Positions 1-5,742 of a DNA stretch of 6,275 nt are shown here, in pieces (the stretch's first letter is position 1; the number at the start of each line of letters is the position of its first letter). Origin of the DNA: Microcaldota archaeon (GTDB lineage Archaea > Micrarchaeota > Micrarchaeia > Micrarchaeales > CABMGC01); the NCBI GenBank assembly GCA_021785375.1, contig JAJYFQ010000046.1:1-6275 (forward strand). Direction: 5' to 3'. The translations under genes were made by a program, and so were the position numbers. The notes under the pieces were generated by a model that searched no databases, was not told the DNA's origin, and worked only from the letters and a program-made list of their open reading frames with translations.

Positions 1-64
1 CAGGGATGCTTAATCTGATCAGTGCGGAAAATCCGGAAGAGATGCCGACGTAGCCAGCCTGAGA

Positions 65-1714
65 CTATTCCGCTACCTCTTCAACTTCTCCCTTCCCTTC
101 CCCTCCCCGTCCGCCGTCTCCCGTTGCACTCCTTGCGTTCTCCTCCTCATCCTGCTTCTTCAGGTGTGGGTAGTGCTTCGTGACTATCTTGTCGAGCGAG
201 TCGAACAGCTCCTTCTCGTTTGCGCCGGTGAGCTCGCCGAGGTCCTTCGCAAGCTGCTTTGCGTAGCGCATGGTCGTCTTGTATCTTCCCGCCTCGAAGG
301 TGGCGTGCTGCTTCCCCTTTATGAACTGCTGCACCCCCCGCGCCGCTTCCATGACGGCCAGCCTTATCTCCTCTATTATCTCGTCCTCCTTTGATATCGC
401 CTCCTTCCCCACTCCGGAGTAAGGGACGTGGACACTTGACAGGTTTACGAACACGCTGATAGGCTGCGTCTCCATGTCTATGTTGTATCTCTTCCACTCG
501 ATGGTCTTGACCGCCTCTGTTATCGCGCAGTTCCCGGTGTCGAAGAGGAGCGGCACCCTGTTCGCGAACCTGAGTATCGCGCCGGCGCTTCCCTCATCCG
601 TCTGGTAGCCCGCCTTTCCGCCGTATGCGACCGCGGCCTCTACCACGAACGGGATTCCTCCCCTGAACACGCGCGGCTTCCTCTCGACCACATTCATGAA
701 TTCAGGATCAAGTATGTTCTTCAGCGCGATCTTCACCTGAGCCTCGCCTATTGGGATTATAGACGTCGCGTCCGGAGCTATCCACTTCACCGCGCGTATC
801 GCCTTTATCAGCTCTTCCGCATCAGTCCATGTCAGCGCTCTTGGCGGCTTGTCAAAATCGATGCTCTTCGCGATCTCCCTCAGCTCCGCAACCTTGTTGG
901 ACGTTGTCCTGGCAAACGTATCCACGAAGAAAGAGGATATCTTCCTGCTCTGGCTCGCGTGGGCGAACTCTAGTAGGTCATTGATCGCAAGCCCGAGCGG
1001 ATGCGGCAGCGTTGGCATCGGCTTCTGGGGCATCGTATTCACAGCCCTCAGGAAGACGTTCTCCTTCCCCTCAGGATCCGTGAACTTTATCTGGCAATGC
1101 GGGTTGGATAGCGCCGTCCTCTTGAGATATTCGTATATTCCATGTTCGCTTTTCTCATATTTCACATCAGCGAACTCTCCCTCGACAGAAAGGCCCTTGA
1201 ACTCCCCGCTCAGGTCCGCCATCTCTGTTACAATCGGGCTGTTCCTATGCGTGTCTATTGCGATCTTGCAGGAATAGGCATTGCTCTTTTCCGACGATTT
1301 CACGACCAGCGGCTTTCCGGTCGTTACCTGCGCGAACAGCAGGCCGCCAGCCGCGCCTATCCCCTGCTGCCCCCTCTGCTGGACATACTGGTGGAACTTG
1401 GTCCCGGCCAGTATGGTGCCGAGTGCCTTTCCTACGAACTTCTTCGGTATCCCGGGTCCGTTGTCCTTAACCCTCACCCTGTACTTATTCTCCCCTATTT
1501 CCGTGACTGCGACATCGATGTCAGGAAGTATGTTTGCGGCCTCGCATGCATCGAGACTGTTGGTTACATACTCGTGCACAACAGTAACAAGGGACCTCAC
1601 CATCCCAGAATATCCGAGCATCTGCCTGTTCTTCTTGAAGAACTCGGCTATCGAGTGCTCCTTGAACTCCTTGAATATCTCCTCTGAGCTTATCTCTTTT
1701 TCCTTCTCCGCCAT
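65..1714 (-). CDS. top6B: DNA topoisomerase VI subunit B (type IIB)
   Basis: This is the ATPase subunit of the A2B2 type IIB topoisomerase, which passes one DNA duplex through another to relax supercoils and decatenate chromosomes. The 549-residue length is near the short archaeal form (about 530). The GHKL (Bergerat) ATP site is complete: N box HEYVTNSLDA at 47-56 (Glu48, Asn52), G1 box DNGPG at 84-88, and a glycine-rich lid GQQGIGAAG at 115-123. The middle part fits the H2TH domain (about 230-305). The transducer domain follows, with RFANRVPLLFDTG at 382-394 and VPYSGVGKEAI at 430-440, which probably holds the ATP-contacting switch lysine (Lys437). Residues about 520-549 are a charged, glycine-rich tail with no evident fold. 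The start lies 15 nt after the KH gene's stop, indicating co-transcription. There is no Ig-like C-terminal extension. Subunit A does not start in the 64 bases downstream, where no minus-strand ATG, GTG or TTG occurs. Confidence 0.97.
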   Translation of the reverse strand: MAEKEKEISSEEIFKEFKEHSIAEFFKKNRQMLGYSGMVRSLVTVVHEYVTNSLDACEAANILPDIDVAVTEIGENKYRVRVKDNGPGIPKKFVGKALGTILAGTKFHQYVQQRGQQGIGAAGGLLFAQVTTGKPLVVKSSEKSNAYSCKIAIDTHRNSPIVTEMADLSGEFKGLSVEGEFADVKYEKSEHGIYEYLKRTALSNPHCQIKFTDPEGKENVFLRAVNTMPQKPMPTLPHPLGLAINDLLEFAHASQSRKISSFFVDTFARTTSNKVAELREIAKSIDFDKPPRALTWTDAEELIKAIRAVKWIAPDATSIIPIGEAQVKIALKNILDPEFMNVVERKPRVFRGGIPFVVEAAVAYGGKAGYQTDEGSAGAILRFANRVPLLFDTGNCAITEAVKTIEWKRYNIDMETQPISVFVNLSSVHVPYSGVGKEAISKEDEIIEEIRLAVMEAARGVQQFIKGKQHATFEAGRYKTTMRYAKQLAKDLGELTGANEKELFDSLDKIVTKHYPHLKKQDEEENARSATGDGGRGGEGKGEVEEVAE

Positions 1715-1729
1715 CTTCTCACTATCTTG

Positions 1730-2269
1730 TCAAAACGGTTTCGCCTTGTTCTTCCTGTGCGCAGCCTCCATCTTTGCGTACGCAACCCTGTGCGTCCCTC
1801 CTTCGATCAGGGTCTTCACAGCGACCTCTGCCTCCTCTATTTCGCTGTAAGTGCCTATAAAGCTTATCATATCCCCGTGCACTGCCATCCTGGCGCCGCT
1901 CACGCTCTCTATGTAGTTCTTCGTCTTCCCGCTTTCGCCGATTATGCGCGCCTTTATCTGCCCCACCCTTTTGCTGTTCCCCACCGCGCCGAGGTCTATC
2001 GCCGAGAAGTACTTGTCATCGTGCACAAGCGTTTCTGCTATCCTTGGCTCGAATCCCCTTCCGTAAGCGTAGATGACGTTCTTTGCGTTGAACTCTGCGT
2101 ACGCATCTTTGTCATCACTCTCTATCTCAATTGCGTCGTCCTCCGCGAACTCAATCCTGCACCTGCACGCCTTTGCCATCGATGCGAGCACTCTCTTGTC
2201 TCGCTTCAGCGCCTTCGCCCTCTCAGCAGGGATGTAAACTTGCAGCATTTCAACAATCCAGTCCACCAT
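1730..2269 (-). CDS. Double-KH RNA-binding protein, archaeal Dim2/Pno1 (KRR1-like) family
   Basis: Archaeal relatives of eukaryotic Dim2/Pno1 bind the 3' region of pre-16S rRNA and act in small-subunit maturation. The protein has 179 residues in two KH modules. KH2 is canonical, with a GESG loop at 111-114 inside RIIGESGKTKNYIE and a following SGARMAVHGDMISFIG strand region. KH1 (about 8-55) keeps the IPAER...CRIEF outline but has RDKR at 23-26 where a GxxG loop is expected. The linker YAYGRGFEP (68-75) matches the family's conserved IGRGF segment. Two starts are possible: Met1 (2269), or Met8 (2248), giving 172 residues. Met8 is where the family's first strand usually begins, and the TATA element at 2281-2290 would place transcription start near 2259, downstream of Met1. 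I therefore lean to Met8, though neither start has a clear Shine-Dalgarno. It is the first gene of the operon with top6B, a neighbourhood common in archaea. Confidence is high for the family and moderate for the exact role. Confidence 0.9.
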   Translation of the reverse strand: MVDWIVEMLQVYIPAERAKALKRDKRVLASMAKACRCRIEFAEDDAIEIESDDKDAYAEFNAKNVIYAYGRGFEPRIAETLVHDDKYFSAIDLGAVGNSKRVGQIKARIIGESGKTKNYIESVSGARMAVHGDMISFIGTYSEIEEAEVAVKTLIEGGTHRVAYAKMEAAHRKNKAKPF

Positions 2270-2280
2270 TATCGTCTAAA

Positions 2281-2290
2281 GTTTATATTT
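2281..2290 (-). promoter_or_regulatory. TATA element of the KH-top6B operon
   Basis: On the minus strand this reads AAATATAAAC, a good archaeal TATA box. Its centre is about 16 nt upstream of the first ATG (2269) and 37 nt upstream of the second (2248). Archaeal transcription usually starts about 25 nt from the TATA centre, so it favours the second start with a leader of roughly 10 nt. Confidence 0.6.
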
Positions 2291-2303
2291 CTTTGCCCAA
2301 TAT

Positions 2304-2338
2304 TTGCGGAACAAAGAGCGCATGCCGTTGTTCCGCAA
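2304..2338. repeat. 11-bp perfect inverted repeat between divergent promoters
   Basis: TTGCGGAACAA at 2304-2314 is repeated in inverted orientation as TTGTTCCGCAA at 2328-2338, with a 13-bp spacer. It lies almost midway between the KH TATA box (2281-2290) and the winged-helix gene's TATA box (2349-2357), with 13 and 10 bp on either side. Each arm also has TTG...CAA ends, so a single arm could hold a small dyad-recognising protein. Neither predicted transcript includes it, which argues for a DNA operator or activator site rather than an RNA hairpin. The binding protein is unknown. Confidence 0.7.
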
Positions 2339-2342
2339 TTTA

Positions 2343-2357
2343 GAAAGGTTTTTAAAT
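2343..2357 (+). promoter_or_regulatory. BRE/TATA promoter of the winged-helix gene
   Basis: GAAAGG (2343-2348, purine-rich as expected for a BRE) is followed directly by TTTTTAAAT (2349-2357). Transcription would begin about 25-27 nt further on, near 2378-2380, giving a leader of about 43 nt before the ATG at 2423. This is the only gene in the window predicted to have an appreciable leader. Confidence 0.65.
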
Positions 2358-2374
2358 CTTAATAGTCATAAAAG

Positions 2375-2395
2375 AATCATGATTAGGTCATGATT
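2375..2395. promoter_or_regulatory. 8-5-8 dyad over the predicted start site, likely operator
   Basis: AATCATGA (2375-2382) and TCATGATT (2388-2395) are exact inverted repeats around a TTAGG spacer. The core TCATGA is itself a palindrome and recurs with an 11-bp period, about one helical turn. The element covers the predicted transcription start of the winged-helix gene, where a bound repressor would block RNA polymerase. TCATG also recurs at 2421 and 2433. Autoregulation by the downstream protein is an inference. Confidence 0.55.
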
Positions 2396-2422
2396 GAAGT
2401 ATGACACTATCAGGACAGGATC

Positions 2423-2959
2423 ATGTTGATGTTCATGAGGACAAGAAACCAGATAAAAAACGACCTTGTTGCTATCAAGAAGGAGATCAGCAAGCTCAAG
2501 AGCAAGGAGCTCGAGGTCGAGCACCTCGTATCGGACAAGGAGGCCGCATCGACAGTCAGCTCGAACATGCTTACCCTTTTCAAAATCATGCTCGAAGAAA
2601 GCAAGACGACCAGAACCATGCTTAGGCTCCTCACCGAGAAGTTAACCCGGCTAGAGGATGACCTAAGCACTGATGTTGAGGAAGAGGGGGTGTCCGGTGG
2701 AGAAGAACCCCGCACAAAGGAGGTTGCGATATCAGACCTCGACAAAAAGATCATGCAGTTCATACAGCTGAAGGAGATGGCGTGCGCTGCGGACGTGCAG
2801 AAGTACATGAACTACAAAGGCAAGAATGCGGCGAGCGCAAGGCTGAACAAGCTGTACAGGCAGGGAGTTATCGAGAGATACCAGCTCGGCCACAAGGTCT
2901 TTTACAAATATAACGCTGGCAAGACGACAAATAGCATACTGATTGTATCACCCCCATAG
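2423..2959 (+). CDS. Coiled-coil winged-helix DNA-binding protein, putative transcriptional regulator
   Basis: I do not recognise a named family beyond an archaeal winged-helix protein. Its 178 residues fall into three parts. Residues about 8-80 are charged, heptad-like helix (IKNDLVAIKKEISKLKS, then LEDDL), probably a coiled-coil dimerisation segment. Residues 81-100 form an acidic linker. A winged-helix domain follows at about 104-165: LDKKIMQFIQLKE, then a helix-turn-helix around CAADVQKYMNYKGKNAASARLNKLYRQGV, and a wing VIERYQLGHKVFYKY. The start ATG follows AGGA (2412-2415) by 7 nt, and an in-frame TGA at 2402-2404 bounds it upstream. Alternative Met3 and Met5 lack a ribosome site. It has no transmembrane segment and no metal-binding cysteine cluster. 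It is transcribed divergently from the KH-top6B operon, and the intervening region has two operator-like repeats, so local or self-regulation is plausible. The MarR/ArsR-like fold assignment is by eye. Confidence 0.85.
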   Translation: MLMFMRTRNQIKNDLVAIKKEISKLKSKELEVEHLVSDKEAASTVSSNMLTLFKIMLEESKTTRTMLRLLTEKLTRLEDDLSTDVEEEGVSGGEEPRTKEVAISDLDKKIMQFIQLKEMACAADVQKYMNYKGKNAASARLNKLYRQGVIERYQLGHKVFYKYNAGKTTNSILIVSPP

Positions 2960-2962
2960 TAA

Positions 2963-3020
2963 GATTAGAGCCCCGCCTACTCACCCTCTTTGGCGGGCTC
3001 TAATTCTTTTTCCTTTTTCT
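2963..3020 (+). terminator. Strong hairpin plus T-rich tract, 3' end of the winged-helix gene
   Basis: TTAGAGCCCCGCC (2965-2977) pairs with GGCGGGCTCTAA (2992-3003), 12 bp with one bulged C. It extends outward by an A-T pair (2964/3004), with a 14-nt loop. The T-rich tract TTCTTTTTCCTTTTTCT follows at 3004-3020. The stop codon of the upstream gene is 3 nt before the element, and lysS converges from the right with its stop at 3035-3037. On the minus strand the hairpin is not followed by a T-tract, so it is directional. Confidence 0.75.
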
Positions 3021-3034
3021 CAATCGTATGCATT

Positions 3035-4594
3035 TTACAATGAAGAGCCGAGAAGCTCCTTTGTCCTCTTGACTCCGATTGCCTCGATGAGCTTGCCGAA
3101 GCGCGGTCCGCTGCCCTTGCCTATAAGCACACGGTAGAGTTCCCCGAACAGCTCTGTTGCCTTGACATTCTGCTTCTCTGCAACCGAGTAGACAAGGTTG
3201 TGTATCTCGAGTGCGCTCATCCCCTCCTTGAGATCAGAATCGAACGCCCTTACCAGATTGCCATTCTTCGCCCTCCCTGGATTTAGGGAAAAGTTGTAGC
3301 GCTCCGGCTCATACTTCCGAGCCAGCCATTCCTCTATGTAAGGAGCGAGGTATGCAACCCCATTCTCGTCCCCGAGAAGAGAGCCCACCCTCTTCCAGTC
3401 CCTGTGGATCTGGTAATAGGTGAGTATGTCGACGAACTTCGCCCTCCACTTCAGCTTGTTTATCGCGAGCTTGAATGCGATCGCCTTCTTCTTGTCAGCC
3501 CTGCTCTCCGGATTCTCCAGGGTGGAAAGCCTCTCGATCTCTTCGTACACCGCGAGCAGCCCCTCGCCGCTCGGCACTATGTTCTTGTCTGACTTCACAT
3601 CAGGCTCTATGAGTATGTATGCGATGACTTCCGGAGGGATCAGCTTCAGCAGCTCCGCTGTCCCCATGCCAATCCCTTTCGACTTCGAGTACTTCTTTCC
3701 CTCGAAAAGTATGAAGCCCCAGTTGTAGGCGATCGGAGGTTCCCTCTTGAATATATGCCTGTGTATCTCCACCTGCGTGTCGTAGCTGCCGCCTCTTGTG
3801 AAGTGGTCCTTTCCGCCGCCTTCTACTGTCGTGTTGAATATGGCCTGCCAGGATGGCCAGTGAATCCTCCACTGCAGCTTGTACTTATGGTCGCCGATCT
3901 TCGCCCTTCCCTTTTCCCCGCAGCCCTTCACATACCCGACATCAACATCGTCAACGTACTCGTACTCCTCGTCATCGTGCCAGGTCACTCTCGTTGTCGC
4001 AATCCTTCCGCACTTCTCGCAGATGGGCATGATTGGGCTCCAGCGCGCAAGCTCCTCCACTTTCCTGAATGAGGTCTCCGCAACGACCCTCCTTGTCTCC
4101 TGCTCGTTCTTCAGGAATATCCTTGCGTACGGGTCGAACTTCCCCTCCTGGTAGAGCTCGTTCACCCTTATCACCTTGATTGTCAGGCCCATCTTCTTCA
4201 TCACGTCCTCAGCGTCAGCAAGGTAATGGTCGCCGAGCGACACGTGGCACTTCAACGGGTCTGGAGTGCTGCAGAGCGGCATGCCCAAATAAGGACTGAG
4301 CTGCTCGCCGTACTTCTCCACGTCTGACGGAACGCTGTCGAATGCGTCGAGGATGTCGCCTATGAAGTAGAAGCTGGAATTCTGCCCCTTCTCGACCAGG
4401 ATATCGTTAATCTTCGCGGGGTAGAGGAATTCGCATACGGTTCCGAGGTGCGTTGGGCCGCTGGTTGTTATTCCACCCGTTATGATAAAGGGCTGCTTCC
4501 TCTCAGCCATAATCCTTTCCACTAGGATCTCCGTCCAATGCCTCGTTACCTTTTCCCCCTCCTCCCTGCTCTCTTTTCCATTTGCATTTTCCAT
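3035..4594 (-). CDS. lysS: Lysyl-tRNA synthetase, class I
   Basis: This cytoplasmic enzyme charges tRNA-Lys with lysine using ATP. At 519 residues it is close to the usual class I length (about 520). The Rossmann catalytic domain begins with TSGPTHLGT (44-52), the HIGH-type signature; the usual HIGN is HLGT here. A zinc-type insertion has CEKC at 192-195 and Cys225, but no obvious fourth cysteine. The class I LysRS hallmark GGKDHFTRGGSYD is at 260-272, and the KMSKS equivalent KYSKSKG at 301-307. The C-terminal helical part (about 345-519) fits the anticodon-binding cage domain. Start Met1 is 44 nt downstream of the Nudix-UDG stop, with only weak ribosome-site character (GTGAGAT just upstream). 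A TATA-like element overlaps the end of the upstream gene, so it may be transcribed alone, by read-through, or both. It converges on the winged-helix gene. Confidence 0.96.
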   Translation of the reverse strand: MENANGKESREEGEKVTRHWTEILVERIMAERKQPFIITGGITTSGPTHLGTVCEFLYPAKINDILVEKGQNSSFYFIGDILDAFDSVPSDVEKYGEQLSPYLGMPLCSTPDPLKCHVSLGDHYLADAEDVMKKMGLTIKVIRVNELYQEGKFDPYARIFLKNEQETRRVVAETSFRKVEELARWSPIMPICEKCGRIATTRVTWHDDEEYEYVDDVDVGYVKGCGEKGRAKIGDHKYKLQWRIHWPSWQAIFNTTVEGGGKDHFTRGGSYDTQVEIHRHIFKREPPIAYNWGFILFEGKKYSKSKGIGMGTAELLKLIPPEVIAYILIEPDVKSDKNIVPSGEGLLAVYEEIERLSTLENPESRADKKKAIAFKLAINKLKWRAKFVDILTYYQIHRDWKRVGSLLGDENGVAYLAPYIEEWLARKYEPERYNFSLNPGRAKNGNLVRAFDSDLKEGMSALEIHNLVYSVAEKQNVKATELFGELYRVLIGKGSGPRFGKLIEAIGVKRTKELLGSSL

Positions 4595-4636
4595 TATCTC
4601 ACAGCAACAGTGTTAACGACTATGATTCATTCATGG

Positions 4637-4644
4637 ATTTAAGC
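4637..4644 (-). promoter_or_regulatory. Possible TATA element of lysS
   Basis: On the minus strand this reads GCTTAAAT and contains the stop codon of the Nudix-UDG gene. Its centre is about 46 nt upstream of the lysS ATG, predicting a start near 4613-4615 and a leader of about 20 nt. The match is modest, and co-transcription with the upstream gene is equally possible. Confidence 0.35.
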
Positions 4645-5610
4645 TTTTTGTGCACTGAGCATACCCTTCAGCTTGTCGAAGTCCTTCTCGATTGTGGGGA
4701 GATTCGCCTTTATCCTGACAGCAGCAGCGGGATGCAGCGTTATGAACACCTCGCATCCGTATCCCTCGCTCTTTACGATCCTGCCGTGGTTGAAGACCAC
4801 CTCTCCAATGCCGACAAGGTTCTGCGACGCGAAGTTGCCCAGCGCGACTATCAGCTTCGGTCCCACTATCCCTATCTGCCTCTTCAGGAACGGCATGCAG
4901 TGCCCTGCTTCCTCCTCTGTCGGCAGCCTGTTGTCGGGAGGGAAGAACTGCACTATGCTTGTAATGTAGGCGTTCTCTCTCTTCAGGCCAGCCCTGTTGA
5001 TCAGCTTGCTCAGCAGCTGCCCCGCAGCCCCGACGAATGGCTCCCTCTTCTCGTCCTCTGTCCTGCCGGGAGCCTGCCCTACGAACATCACAGCTGCATT
5101 CAGGTTTCCCTGTCCAGGCACGAACGTCCCGCTGAGGCCCCAGCTCGCGTGCTTCTTTGGAAGCTCTGCATATTCCTTGTTGAGCGCTTCCATCGCCTCC
5201 AGCTTGTCTATATAGGAATTTGCGTCTGCCGCGACCTCCTTCTGGTTCTTGAAGCTCATCTTCTCCATGGATTCCTCAAAAGTGAGCCACACGTAGTCCT
5301 CGTGCTCGTGCGATATTTTTACCTTTGCATCATCGCCCACACGCGCGAGGAAGAAGGTGACATGCTTCTTTATCTTCTCCTTGTCCTTCACGCGCCAGTA
5401 TGTTATCTCGTGCCTGAAGAACAGGTCCGGCGCTACGGAAAGGCCTGCTTCCTCCCTCGTCTCCCTTATCGCAGCATCCAATGCTCTCTCTCCCTTCTCT
5501 ATGTGCCCCTTCGGCACGTCGAGGAAATCCTTCCTTTTTAGAAAAAGGAACCGCCTCTTCCCGCCCCTGTAATTGTAGACGATCACGCCAGCGCTAAACT
5601 CGAACAGCAT
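4639..5610 (-). CDS. Fusion of Ap4A-hydrolase-like Nudix domain and family 4-like uracil-DNA glycosylase domain
   Basis: This 323-residue fusion has two parts. Residues 1-138 are a Nudix hydrolase with an intact box G35-x5-E41-x7-REx2EExGL (35-57). The VPKGHIEKGE lead-in and ISHEHEDYVWL (99-109) resemble NUDT2-type asymmetric Ap4A hydrolases, which split diadenosine tetraphosphate. A short helical linker follows. Residues about 150-320 match family 4 UDG: VGQAPG (177-182), PFVGAAG (191-197), PPDNRLP (224-230) and HPAA (293-296). Family 4 enzymes remove uracil from DNA and carry a 4Fe-4S cluster. Here the four ligand positions read His154, Trp157, Phe222 and Cys238, so only one cysteine remains. 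The usual Glu of GEAPG is Gln179, and the Asn of ITN is Ser218, while Glu185, Phe192 and His293 persist. The reading frame is continuous with normal codon use, so this is not a broken gene. Nudix chemistry seems secure; uracil excision is uncertain. It lies just upstream of lysS on the same strand. Confidence 0.9.
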   Translation of the reverse strand: MLFEFSAGVIVYNYRGGKRRFLFLKRKDFLDVPKGHIEKGERALDAAIRETREEAGLSVAPDLFFRHEITYWRVKDKEKIKKHVTFFLARVGDDAKVKISHEHEDYVWLTFEESMEKMSFKNQKEVAADANSYIDKLEAMEALNKEYAELPKKHASWGLSGTFVPGQGNLNAAVMFVGQAPGRTEDEKREPFVGAAGQLLSKLINRAGLKRENAYITSIVQFFPPDNRLPTEEEAGHCMPFLKRQIGIVGPKLIVALGNFASQNLVGIGEVVFNHGRIVKSEGYGCEVFITLHPAAAVRIKANLPTIEKDFDKLKGMLSAQKA

Positions 5611-5612
5611 GC

Positions 5613-5651
5613 GATCACAGGATAACAGGTTAAACGTCCTCAGCCGATTTA
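5613..5651 (-). promoter_or_regulatory. Possible promoter and ribosome site of the Nudix-UDG gene
   Basis: On the minus strand, GTGATC (5618-5613) ends 2 nt before the ATG and matches part of GGAGGTGATC, the complement of the archaeal 16S rRNA 3' end, although the spacing is short. TAAATC (5651-5646) is a weak TATA candidate that would give a leader of about 13 nt. GTTTAA (5635-5630) is an alternative giving a leaderless transcript. Neither is compelling. Confidence 0.3.
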
Positions 5652-5713
5652 GTCGTCATCATTCTTCAGTAGTTACTCTTCTCTTCACAGGACAATACTA
5701 TTTGGCATCAAGG

Positions 5714-5721
5714 TTTATAAA
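5714..5721 (+). promoter_or_regulatory. TATA box of the archease gene
   Basis: TTTATAAA is a consensus archaeal TATA box. Its centre is about 25 nt upstream of the ATG at 5743, so transcription should start at or next to the start codon, giving a leaderless mRNA. No Shine-Dalgarno is seen at the usual spacing, which agrees with this. Confidence 0.75.
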
Positions 5722-5742
5722 CAGAGGATAGACAATAGAACC

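Noticed and set aside
18..40. Small hairpin CGGA-AAA-TCCG near the left edge as a top6B terminator
   Set aside because: The stem is only 4 bp and no T-tract follows on the minus strand.
1..53. Plus-strand frame ending in TAG at 51-53, possible C-terminus of a convergent gene
   Set aside because: Only about 17 codons are visible, with no motif or composition to support it; a convergent gene ending here is possible but cannot be claimed.
2401..2625. Alternative plus-strand frame starting at ATG 2401
   Set aside because: It overlaps the winged-helix gene in another frame and gives a low-complexity Gln/Asp/Lys-rich peptide; the 2423 frame has a ribosome site and a recognisable domain.
4582..5541. 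Long plus-strand open frame (319 residues) opposite the Nudix-UDG gene
   Set aside because: It lies antisense to a gene with clear family motifs and lacks any recognisable motif; its Leu/Arg/Cys-rich composition is that expected of a reverse-strand shadow.
4639..5610. Nudix-UDG as a pseudogene because of the missing cysteines
   Set aside because: The frame is intact over 323 codons, the remaining motifs are well preserved and the substitutions are confined to specific sites, which fits divergence rather than decay.
5616..5737. Short repeats CACAGGA and GACAATA in the region between Nudix-UDG and archease
   Set aside because: Copies are 7 bases, irregularly spaced and without dyad symmetry; chance is sufficient.
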